A DNA stretch of 43,601 nucleotides from Planctomycetota bacterium (GTDB lineage Bacteria > Planctomycetota > Planctomycetia > Pirellulales > PLA5): contig QEVJ01000034.1 of the NCBI GenBank assembly GCA_003576845.1, positions 1-43,601 of the forward strand, written 5' to 3'. Below are positions 1 through 9,700 of the stretch, piece by piece; positions within the stretch are counted from its first letter, which is position 1; every line of letters begins with the position of its first letter. The notes under the pieces were generated by a model. That model was not told where the DNA came from and searched no databases. It saw only the letters and a program-made list of their open reading frames with translations. The position numbers and the translations under genes were made by a program.

Positions 1-605
1 AGTTCACGTTCGACGACACGGGCGAAGGCTGGCATCCCACGACCGACGGCGACGGCTATTCGCTCGTGATCCTCGACGCCCGCGGTCCGCTCGATTCGTG
101 GAATGACGGCGCGTCCTGGCGGCCGAGCCACGCTTGGGGCGGCTCCCCGGGCAAACCCGACCGGTTGCCCGGCGACGTCGACGGCAACGATCGGGTCAAC
201 CTCGCCGACCTTGCGATCGTCCAGGCCCATTTCGGCACGTCCGCCGGCGCTGCCCGCGCTCAAGGCGACCTCGACGGCGACGGCGACGTCGATCGCGCCG
301 ATGCGGCCGTGCTCGCCCGCAACTTCGGCCGCGCGTATCCGCCGAATTCCGCCTCGCCGGCGGCAGCGCCCGCGGCGGTGATCGCGCGAACGGATCGCCG
401 CGGCGGCGACGAGTTGGTCGAGCGCGCCGCCGACGGACGGCTCCTTGCGACCGCAGTCCGCCGCAATGCCGCGGTTCGGGCCGGCACGCTCGTCGCAACG
501 CACGTCGACCGCGCCGTAAGCGACTTCGCCGACGAAACTGCCGCGGTCGATCGAGTCGCGCTGCGTGCGCGGCGCTTAACACGATCGGCCGCCGGCATTC
601 GCTAA
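1..605 (+). CDS. C-terminal part of a lamin-tail/dockerin secreted protein (5' truncated by window)
   Basis: The reading frame is open from base 3 to the TAA at 603-605, so only the last 200 codons are present. It begins inside a lamin-tail-like beta segment (GYSLVILD, then SWRPS...GSPG) that matches the end of a lamin-tail domain in the giant protein at 3764-10927 (GYSLTVLDD...SWRPSQ...GSPG). A type I dockerin follows, with two calcium-loop repeats, DVDGNDRVNLADLA and DLDGDGDVDRADAA. An Ala/Arg-rich tail of about 85 residues ends the protein. Dockerin-like repeats in planctomycetes are common on secreted proteins and are thought to act in surface or complex attachment; that role is inferred. 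It is probably a paralogue of the 3764 gene and converges with the TonB receptor gene. Confidence 0.85.
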   Translation, partial: FTFDDTGEGWHPTTDGDGYSLVILDARGPLDSWNDGASWRPSHAWGGSPGKPDRLPGDVDGNDRVNLADLAIVQAHFGTSAGAARAQGDLDGDGDVDRADAAVLARNFGRAYPPNSASPAAAPAAVIARTDRRGGDELVERAADGRLLATAVRRNAAVRAGTLVATHVDRAVSDFADETAAVDRVALRARRLTRSAAGIR

Positions 606-634
606 CGCTCTGCCTACCTTCGCCATTGGGGTGC

Positions 635-657
635 CACTGCTGGCTCGTCCAGCAGTG
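635..657. repeat. Palindrome, 9-base arms with CTCGT loop
   Basis: CACTGCTGG, then CTCGT, then CCAGCAGTG form a perfect inverted repeat in the 179-base gap between two convergent genes. It has the same geometry and TGGCTYGTCCA core as the palindrome at 3633-3655. It may act as a bidirectional terminator or be a dispersed extragenic palindrome. No T-run follows, so simple intrinsic termination is not supported. Nothing else is evident in the gap 606-784. Confidence 0.7.
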
Positions 658-784
658 CGGAGGTGCGAACGAACTCGACCTCGTATAAGGCATTCGCGTC
701 AACGGCAAATTGACGACTCTCATTCCTGGACAAGCCAGCGGTGACGCCCGCGTCAGAATCACGATTTGGCAATACGTTAGCGTC

Positions 785-3310
785 CTACCATTGCACGCGC
801 ATCGTGGCCGCCAAATTGATCCCCGGCGCAGCGTACCGCGTCCGGTCGCGCTGGTTGACCTCGACCCCGCGGACGTTCAGCCACTGGTAGTATTCCTTGT
901 CGAGCAGATTGAAAGCGCCGGCGTTGAACTGCACGTTGTCGGAAACATTCCAATACGCGAGCAGATCGAGAATGCCGTAGCCCGGCGCGATGAACTGGTC
1001 GGGGTTCGCGCCGGAGTAGCGGTCTTTGCGATGGACGAGCGTCGAAACGAGCTCGACGCCCCAGCGGTTCTCGAGCGCCCGATACCGCAAACCGGCGATC
1101 CCGTAGAGCGGCGGTATCGAGTCCAGCGGCAAGTCCGCTTCCAAGTTGTCGCCGACCGAGTGCGTCAGGTTGCCGAACGCGCTCAAACCGTAGAACTCCT
1201 GCGGCGGCGGACTGGAATCGCCGTCGCGCGACGTCGGACCTCCCGCGGCCGCGCTGGGCGCATTGGCCAGGTCGCCGAGCAACCGCAGTTCGCCCGCAAG
1301 CTCGACGCCGTAGATTTGCGCGTCGAGGTTCCGCTGCTGGAATTCGAGCAAGCCGGTGCCCGCGTTGAGTCCGAGGTCGACCGTTTCGATAAAGCCGTCG
1401 TAATGGTTGTAATATCCGCCGGCGTAGCCCGCGAACCATTCGCCCTTGTAAGTAAACCCAAGGTCCAGCGAGTCGCTCGTTTCCTTGCCCAGATCGGGAT
1501 TGGGAATGATCACGTACCCGAACAGCGGATTGACGAACCCGACGCCCGCGTCCTCGACCGGCGGCGCGCGATAGCCGCGGGCATACCGCAAAACGCTTTC
1601 GAGCTTCTCGGTTAGCGGAATGCCGAACTCGACCAGCGGCTGCACGTTCCACTCGGTGATGTCCTGCGGTGTGCCGCTGGACGAATCGAACAAAGGATCG
1701 GGCAAAGCGAAGTCCGACGAGTAGTAGTTCGTCCGCACGCCGGGCGTAATCGCAATCGGAAAGTAGTCGCTTTCGATCCGGTCGCGAAAGAAAAATCCGA
1801 GCCGCGTCGTCGACACGTCGGGAAGCACTTTCTCCGGCGTCGGCTCGGAAATCTGATTCGACTTGACCGACGTGCCCGTGGCCTCATTGATGATGACGCC
1901 GTCGCGGAGCCGCGCCGTTTCCGTCCGCAGCGCGTCGACGCCGAACACGAGCGCGTGCCGCGCAAAACCGTTGTCGTGCTCGCCGCGAACGATCGCCCGC
2001 CCGCCGAAATGATCCTGCGCGAAAAAATTGTTGTTGAGGTCGTCGATGATGTGCCGGTTCGGCACGAACGGCGGCACGACCGCGGGCACAAGGAACCGCT
2101 GCAACCGGTTGTCGCCGATCTGCGACTCTTGATAGTAGATTTGCAGCCGCACCGCGCCGAACACGCCGCCGCAAGGGTTCTCGAAGTCGTCCGTCAAGCT
2201 GAACCGCGTGCGGCGGTTCTCGTCGTCCGAATCGGCCAAGAATCGCGACGCCGGCAGGGCGCTCGGAAACACTTCCGGCGTCGTCGCGAACGTATTGAAC
2301 GCTCCGGCGGGGCTCGCCAGTACGCTCCGCAAGTTCGTAAACACCGCCTGGTTCTGCCACTCGAACGAAAAGTCGAGCTCGTTGTCCGGCGACGTGTGAT
2401 AGACGAGCTTCGCTAGAACGTAGTCGCTTTGCAACTCCTGCGGGTCCGCGCCGAACGCGCCCTCGGTTTCGACCTCGCCCGCGTCGCGACGAGTGTAAGC
2501 GAACATCGTTTCAAGGTAGCCCGTGCGAAGCGCGATCACGGGTGTTTCGGCCCAGCCGGAATACGCGGAGTAGTATCCGCCCGTTATGCCGATGTAATTG
2601 TCGCGCCCGAACAGGCCGAGAAAGTCGTCGGGATCTTTCGTCTCGAACGCCACGACGCCGCCGATGCCCCCTTCGCCGTAAATCAGCGAGCCGGGACCGC
2701 GAACGATATCGACTTGCTTGAGCAGCGACGGCTCGATCGCCGCGCGGCCGAGCTGGATCGGCCCTTGTTGAAACGCATCCGGCGCGCGGACGCCGTCGAT
2801 GTTCATCAGCACGCGGTTGCCTTCGAGACCGCGGATGTTGATGCTCGTCTCGCCGAACCGGCCGATGCTGCTCTGAACCTGCACGCCCGGCTCGTAGCGG
2901 AACACGTCCGCGAGGCTCCGCGTGACGTTCTGCTCGATTCGCTCCGAGGTAATGACGCTTTCGTTGCCGGCCGTGTCGAGCGCTTGTTCGAATGCCCGGC
3001 CGCCCGGTGGAGCCGGTTCGGGCGCAGGCGGTTCGTCCGGAGAAGCCGGCGGGGCTTGGTCAACCTCGGCTTCGACCTCGGTCGGCGGCAGCGTCGATTC
3101 CGGCATATCGCTCTGCCGGCGCCGCGCCGCTTCGTCGTCGGTGTCTTGAACTTGGACGATGACCGAGGCAGCGCCTCGCAGCGTTTCTTTCTCGCCGGAT
3201 GCCTGTGCCCACGCCTGTGCCGGGACGAGGCTGCCGGCAACGAGCAACCGCCCGGCCAGCCGAGCGAGCCGGACGAGCGGGACCAGCCCGGTTCGCGGTT
3301 CGTGGGTCAT
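785..3310 (-). CDS. TonB-dependent outer-membrane receptor, heme/siderophore-receptor-like
   Basis: This 841-residue protein imports a ligand, most likely an iron compound, across the outer membrane using TonB energy. The start is the ATG at 3310, preceded by AAGGAACG at good spacing; the reading frame extends 25 codons further without a better site. A signal peptide ends near AQAWAQA (residues 31-37). A Pro/Glu-rich linker reaches residue about 105. The plug domain (about 115-230) contains INIRGLEGNRVLMNIDGVR and the VDIVRGPGSLIYGEGGIGG block. In the barrel near residues 575-610, YRAPP and NPDL resemble the FRAP and NPNL boxes of heme receptors. The protein ends in Trp, typical of outer-membrane barrels. 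The exact substrate is not determined; no tonB/exbBD or heme-handling gene lies nearby. Confidence 0.9.
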   Translation of the reverse strand: MTHEPRTGLVPLVRLARLAGRLLVAGSLVPAQAWAQASGEKETLRGAASVIVQVQDTDDEAARRRQSDMPESTLPPTEVEAEVDQAPPASPDEPPAPEPAPPGGRAFEQALDTAGNESVITSERIEQNVTRSLADVFRYEPGVQVQSSIGRFGETSINIRGLEGNRVLMNIDGVRAPDAFQQGPIQLGRAAIEPSLLKQVDIVRGPGSLIYGEGGIGGVVAFETKDPDDFLGLFGRDNYIGITGGYYSAYSGWAETPVIALRTGYLETMFAYTRRDAGEVETEGAFGADPQELQSDYVLAKLVYHTSPDNELDFSFEWQNQAVFTNLRSVLASPAGAFNTFATTPEVFPSALPASRFLADSDDENRRTRFSLTDDFENPCGGVFGAVRLQIYYQESQIGDNRLQRFLVPAVVPPFVPNRHIIDDLNNNFFAQDHFGGRAIVRGEHDNGFARHALVFGVDALRTETARLRDGVIINEATGTSVKSNQISEPTPEKVLPDVSTTRLGFFFRDRIESDYFPIAITPGVRTNYYSSDFALPDPLFDSSSGTPQDITEWNVQPLVEFGIPLTEKLESVLRYARGYRAPPVEDAGVGFVNPLFGYVIIPNPDLGKETSDSLDLGFTYKGEWFAGYAGGYYNHYDGFIETVDLGLNAGTGLLEFQQRNLDAQIYGVELAGELRLLGDLANAPSAAAGGPTSRDGDSSPPPQEFYGLSAFGNLTHSVGDNLEADLPLDSIPPLYGIAGLRYRALENRWGVELVSTLVHRKDRYSGANPDQFIAPGYGILDLLAYWNVSDNVQFNAGAFNLLDKEYYQWLNVRGVEVNQRDRTRYAAPGINLAATMRVQW

Positions 3311-3533
3311 GGCGGCGTTCCTTTGCATGGCGCGAAGGCCCTGGTCCACCTTCCCTAGCAAAGTCGCCGCGACAGGCCACCGCATCGGTACCGGCGCGGG
3401 CCGATGAAGAGACGTCCCTCGACGCGCCCGCTGTAATCTGCATCGGCGGCGTCGGCTGGCCGGCTTAATCCGATCGCACCGGTCGTAGCAATTGTGACGC
3501 CGCTCTCTGGCAAGGGGGGCAGTCTAGAAAGGT

Positions 3534-3562
3534 TTGAACGATTTTGCCGGCGTGTCTATAGT
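3534..3562 (+). promoter_or_regulatory. Sigma70-like promoter for the giant lamin-tail/CotH gene
   Basis: TTGAAC (3534-3539) and TATAGT (3557-3562) are separated by exactly 17 bases. This is the best housekeeping-type promoter seen in the window. Transcription would start near 3569 and leave a leader of about 195 bases containing the palindromes at 3633-3705. Confidence 0.55.
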
Positions 3563-3632
3563 ACGAGGATCGTGTGAACGTGAGGTTCGTGGTTCGAGTT
3601 TCGAGGTCGGGTAGGCTGACGAGCGCGGGTGG

Positions 3633-3705
3633 CACGGGTGGCTTGTCCACCCGTGAGAACCATCACGTGACGTCACATCCAGTCGCACGGGTGGACAAGC
3701 TACCC
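3633..3705. repeat. Palindrome plus inverted second copy in the leader of the lamin-tail gene
   Basis: Bases 3633-3655 are a perfect palindrome: CACGGGTGG, CTTGT, CCACCCGTG. Bases 3686-3705 (CACGGGTGGACAAGCTACCC) repeat 3636-3655 in inverted orientation with one mismatch, so the leader RNA could fold into alternative hairpins. The design matches the palindrome at 635-657, which suggests a dispersed repeat family; a regulatory role is only a possibility. Confidence 0.7.
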
Positions 3706-3763
3706 GAGCAACCCGACGCGGTGTCATCGCAAACAGGCAAAGTCCGGCGAAGGAAGTGATTTG

Positions 3764-6700
3764 ATGCGTACTCGGAAACGTTGGTTCGCCCGTGAACGGC
3801 TTGCGGCGCGAGGATTTCGGGGCGGACAACGCACACGTACCGCATCGGGCAGGCAACGCCCACGCGAGTTCCGCATCGAGCCCCTCGAAGCCCGGCAACT
3901 GCTGGCCGCCAATCCGATCATCACGGAGTTCATGGCCGACAACCAGAGCACGCTCGAAGACAATGCCAGCCCCCGGGCCCATTCCGACTGGATCGAGCTT
4001 CAGAACGCCGGCGACACCGCGATCGACCTCGCCGGCTGGCACCTGACCGACGACGCCGATGACCTGGGGAAATGGACGTTTCCGAGCCGCGTCCTGCCGC
4101 CCGGTGAGTTCCTGGTCGTATTTGCCTCCGGCAACGACGCGCCGGACGGGGCCGGCAATCTGCATACGAACTTCGCACTGGCTGCCGAAGGAGAGTACCT
4201 CGCCCTGGTCCGGCCCGACATGTCGATCGCCAGCGAGTTCGGCCCCGGCGGAACCGATTACCCCGCCCAGTACCCGGACATCTCCTTCGGCATCGGCGTG
4301 AGCGAAACCGTGACGCCGCTCGTGGCGAGCAACGCGGCAATCTCGTATTTGACGCCGACGGCGGCGAGCGAGTTGCCCGCGACGTGGAACCAACTCGGCG
4401 GGAGCACCACGGGCTTCGTCGCCGGCACGAACGGCGTCGGTTACAACCTCGAAACGCCGCCCCCCTCGACGCCCGGGTTTCTTGCCCGCGTGATCGACGT
4501 AACGAGCCAGATCAGCGCGACGACGACGGCCGACCAGGTGCTCGTCAACCCCGCCGCGTTCGGCGTCACGAGCGATGCCTCGGCCATCGTCGCCCAGGTC
4601 GACTTCGCCGGCGGCGCGGGCACGTTCGGCGTGAACAACCCGTATCCCAACGGCGTCGCCAACGAGACGATGGAAGATTTCCTCGTCCACGCGCAGGCGA
4701 ACGTCGTGATTCCCGCCGGCACGTGGCAAATCGCCGTCGGCAGCGACGACGGAGCGCGTCTGACCCTCGACGGCGCGAACTTCTTGAGCCGGTTCGGCGA
4801 AAACGGCGTCCAAAACTCGGCCGACGAGATTCGCTACGAAGCCCCGCGCGGACACGGTTGGACCGGCGGCACGTTCACCACGTCCGTACCCCTCGCCACC
4901 ACGCTCGACGCGATCATGTACGAGCGCGGCGGCGGCGATTCGTTCGAGATCGCCATTCGCAACGCGGCCGGCGGGTCGAGCACGTCCGTAAGCGCGGCCG
5001 GCGGTTGGGTCTTGCTCGGCGACACGACGCTCGGCTGGGCCGTGTCGACCGATGCGTCGCTCCCACCCACCACGGTCCTTCAACCGGGCGGCGCAGGCGC
5101 GATCGGCACGCAATCGATCGCCGGGAATCTCAATCTCGCCAGCGGCGGCGCGCTCGTCGCCGAAATCAACGGCGACACCAACGCCGCCGACAAGCTCACG
5201 GTCTCCGGCACGCTCACGCTCGGCGGTTCGAGCCGCCTTGAGGTCGCCGTCATCGCGGGAACCTTGCAAGCCGGCGACACCTTCGACATCCTCGACGCCG
5301 CGGCGACAAGCGGAACGTTCAACCAGATCGCCCTGCCGCTGCCGGCCGTCGGACTCAAGTGGGACACGTCGCTGTTGCACACGACCGGCGTGATCCGCGT
5401 CATCGTCGATCCGAATCCCGACGAGGACCCGCTGCCCGGCAATTCGACGCGGCAGCAGATCGAAGATTACACGAACCTGATCGCGACCGACGCCGAGGCA
5501 ACCATGTTCGGCGGCGCCGCCTCCGCGTTCGTGCGGATTCCGTTCGGCGTGGCCGATCTCGCGAATATCGAGTCGCTTCGGCTGCGCCTGAAGTTCGACG
5601 ACGGCTTCGTGGCCTATATCAACGGCCAGGAAGTCGCGCGAACCAATGCCCCGCAAACGCTGGCCTTCGATTCGGCGGCGACCGCCGAGCGGACCAAGGC
5701 TCAGGCGCTCGCCTTTGCCGAGATTCCGCTCTCGTTCGACGTCGGACTGCTCAACGTCGGCCCGGGTGAGCAGAACGTGCTGGCGATCCACGGCCTGAAC
5801 CTCGACCCGATCGACAACGACTTCCTGCTCCTCGCCGAACTGACCGGCGTAAAGGTCGAAACGAGCGCCCATCGCTATTTCGATCCGGCCACGCCAGGCA
5901 GCGTGAACAACTCGGGCGCCGCGGACGTTATCGTGCCGCTGTCGGTAAGTCACGAGCGCGGCTTCTACGCCGCGCCGTTCAACCTCGTGCTCTCGACCCC
6001 GACGCCGGACGTAACGATTCGCTACACGACCAACGGCTCGCCGCCGACCGCAACCACCGGCCAGGTCTATACTTCGCCGCTGCCGATCGCCGCAACGACC
6101 ACGCTGCGAGCGGCGGCGTTTCGCGACGGCTACCTCCCGACCCCCATCGAAACGCACACCTATTTGTTCGTCGACGATGTGGCGCAGCAAACGGCGTCCG
6201 GCGCGCTGGCAGCGGGCTTTCCGGCAACTTGGGGATCGACCGGCGCCGACTACGGACTCGACCCCGACGTCATCGGCCCCGGCGACCTCTTCGGCGGGCA
6301 GTACGCCGCCAGCATCCGCGACGATCTGCGGGCCGCCGGCACGCTCTCGATCGTCCTCCGCACCGACGATATGTTCGGCGCAAGCGGCATTTACTCCAAT
6401 CCCGACAGCCGCGGCAGCGCCTGGGAGCGGCCGACTTCCGTTGAGTATTTCCCTGCGGACGGCAGCGAAGGCTTTCAGATCGACGCCGGCATCCGCATTC
6501 AAGGCGGCGCGTTCCGTAGCCACGGGCTCACGCTCAAAAAATCGTTCCGCCTCGCGTTTCGCGACAGCTACGGCGCCGGCAAGCTCCGCTATCCGTTCTT
6601 CGGCGACGACGCAACTGATGAGTTCGACGCCCTCGTGCTGCGGGCCAACTCGAATGACGCCTGGAACTTCTGGGGCGGGTCGAACGTGCAATACCTCCGC

Positions 6701-9700
6701 GACCAGTGGGGACGTTCGACGCAGCTCGCGATGGGCCAACCCTCCGCCCACGGCAATTTCGTCCACTTGTACATCAACGGACAGTATTGGGGCCTCTACA
6801 ACCCGTCGGAACGCCCGAATCACGCCTTCGCCGCAACCTATTTCGGCGGCGACAAGGACAACTGGGACGCGATCAACTCGGGCAGCGCCGTGAATGGCAG
6901 CACGGCGGCGTGGAACACGATGATCTCGCTCGCCAGCGCCGTGAACACCACGAATGCAGCGGCCAGCGACGCGGCATATCAGCAACTCCAAGGCAACAAC
7001 GCCGACGGCACGGACAGCCCAACGCGCGAAGACTATCTCGACGTCGACAATTTGATCGACTACATGATTGTCAACTTGTACGGAGGCAACAGCGACTGGC
7101 CGCACAAGAACTATTGGGTCGGACGCGAGCGGGGACCGAACAGCACCGGCTTCAAGTTCTTCATGTGGGACAGCGAATGGTCCCTCGGCATTCAGTCCGA
7201 CGTGAATTCGAACCAGACCGGCGTCGCAAACGGGGTGGCCCAACCCTACGGCCTCCTGCGGGCAAACGCCGAGTTTCGCCTGCGGTTCGCCGATCGTTTG
7301 CACGAGCATTTCTTCAACGGCGGCGCGCTGTACGTCGATCCGAGTAATCCAAACTACGACCCAGCAAACCCGCAGCGTAACGTCCCTGCGGCGCGGTATG
7401 CGGAGCTTGCCGCCCAAATCGAGCAGGCCATCGTCGGCGAGTCGGCCCGCTGGGGCGATATGGGCTCGGCGACGCCGCGCACCTGGGCGACCTGGGACGC
7501 GCAGCGCGACTTCTTGATGAACAGCTATTTCCCCTTGCGGTCGCAGAACGTGCTCAATCAGTTCCGCGCGGGGAACTTGTATCCGGCGACCGCCGCGCCG
7601 GAGTTCCTTGTCAACGGCGTCCGGCAACACGGCGGCTCGTTCCCTGTCGGAGCGCTGCTTTCCGTCGAGAATCCGAACACCGGCGGCGCGGGAACCGTGT
7701 TCGTCACCTTCGACGGCAGCGACCCGCGCGACTACGACTGGACGACGCACGTCGCGTCCCCCGCAGCGTCGGCCGTGACGCTCGCGCCTAGCGGCACGGT
7801 CGGGCTGACCGACACGGTGACGGTCAAGGCCCGCATTCGCCGCGACTTGGGCGGCGGGCAATTCGAGTGGAGCGCGCTGTCCGAAACCACGTTCGCTCCC
7901 GTGCTGTCCGATCTGCGAATCACCGAGGTGCATTACCATCCGGCGGACCCGACGCCGGAAGAACTGGCGGCGAACCCGCTCCTGTCGGCGAGCGACTTTG
8001 AGTTCATCGAGTTGCGAAACGTCGGCGCGGGCGCGATCAACCTGTCCGGAGCCATGCTCAGCGACGGCGTGGCCTTCGCTTTCGCCGGTTCGGCCGTCAC
8101 GTCGCTCGCACCGGGCCAGCGGGCCGTGGTCGTAAGCAACGAAGCTGCATTTGCCCTGCGATATTCCGACCAACTGAGCGGCATTCGCATCGCCGGCGCG
8201 TTCACCGGCAACCTGAACAACGCTGGCGAACGGGTCGTCCTTTCCGGAGCGTTCGGCGAAACGCTCGTCGAGTTCAGCTACGGCGACAACTGGTATCCGC
8301 ACACCGACGGCGAGGGCTATTCGCTGACCGTCCTCGACGACGCGAACCTGCTCGCCGACCTCAACGCCAGCATGAGCTGGCGGCCGAGCCAGCAGCTTCA
8401 CGGCTCGCCCGGTACCGGCGACAGCGCGCCCACGCCCGGCGCGGTCGTCATCAACGAAGTGCTGGCGAACACGAACGCCGCCGATCGGATCGAACTGTTC
8501 AACCGATCGGCTGCCCCGGTCGACGTTGGCCATTGGTTCGTCAGCAACGCGGCCGACGAGCGCCGCAAGTATCGGATCGCAGCAGGAACGATCATCCCGG
8601 CCGGCGGATATCTCGTGCTGACGGAAGGCGGCGACTTCGGCGCAGCGAGCGGCGATCCGGGAGCCCTCATCCCCTTTGAGCTAAGCGAGCACGGCGACGC
8701 CGTGTACCTCACGGCCAGCGACGCGACCGGCGACCTGTTCGGCTACCGCGAAGGGCAGGCGTTCGCGGCCTCGCTCGCCGGCGAGTCGATCGGTTTGTAC
8801 GCAAAGAGCGGCGGCGGGACCGACTTCGTGCGGCTCGCGTCGGCGACGTTCGGCGCGGCGAACTCGGCGCCGGTCGTCGGCCCGCTCGTCCTCAACGAGA
8901 TCATGTACAACCCGGCCGCCGGCGAACCGGAGTTCATCGAAATTCGCAACATCAACGCGAGCGCCGTCGCACTCGACGATGGCGTGGGCAATGCCTGGCG
9001 ACTGCGAGGAGCGATCGAGTTCGCGTTTCCACTCGGCGCAGCGATCCCGGCCGGCGGTTACGCCGTCGTGTTTCAAGGCACCGACGGCGGCGATGCCGCG
9101 GCCGAAGCGGCGGCGTTTCGCGCGGCTCGCGGCATCGCGGCGAGCGTGCCTGTGTTCGTCTACACGGCGGCCGAGCACGGCAGCTTGAACAACGCCGGCG
9201 AGAAGCTGTTTCTCGATATGCCCGGCGCGGCGGATTCGGGTTTGCCGGAGCAGCCGTATGTGCTCGTCGACGCGGTTCGGTACGATCCGATCGCGCCGTG
9301 GCCGACGGAAGCGGACGGCGGCGGCTCTTCGCTCTCGCGGATTGACTCGTCGGCCTACGGCAACGACGTGGCCAACTGGATCGCAGGTACCATCGGCGGC
9401 ACGCCGGGTAGCGAAAACGTCGGCATCGACACGACTCCGCCGACGGCTCCCGCGAACCTGCGAGCAGCGCTCGTCGCGGCGGACCGCGTGCATTTGGCCT
9501 GGGACCGCGCAAGCGACCCGCAAACCGGCGTTTCGCATTACAACGTGTATCGCAACGGCGTGCTCGTCGGTTCGACGCCGCTTCCCGTGATGACGGACTT
9601 GGGGGTTTCCGCCGGCGCTTCGCTCTCCTACCAGATCGCGGCGGTTAATCGCGACGGGCTCGAGAGCCCGCGAAGTGCACCCGCCGTTTTGGGACCGCAG

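Larger units (their letters stand above)
3311..3763. other. Divergent intergenic region between the TonB receptor and the giant lamin-tail gene
   Basis: This 453-base spacer holds no convincing gene. It carries a good plus-strand promoter (3534-3562), a 9-base-arm palindrome (3633-3655), an inverted second copy of the same sequence (3686-3705) and a short perfect palindrome GTGACGTCAC (3667-3676). The promoter of the minus-strand receptor should also lie here, but no clear one or Fur-like box was recognised. Confidence 0.6.

Noticed and set aside
3524-8533. 1669-codon open frame on the minus strand opposite the giant lamin-tail gene
   Set aside because: It is a shadow of the GC-rich plus-strand gene: Arg/Val/Glu-rich sequence without domains, while the plus frame has clear domains, ribosome site and promoter.
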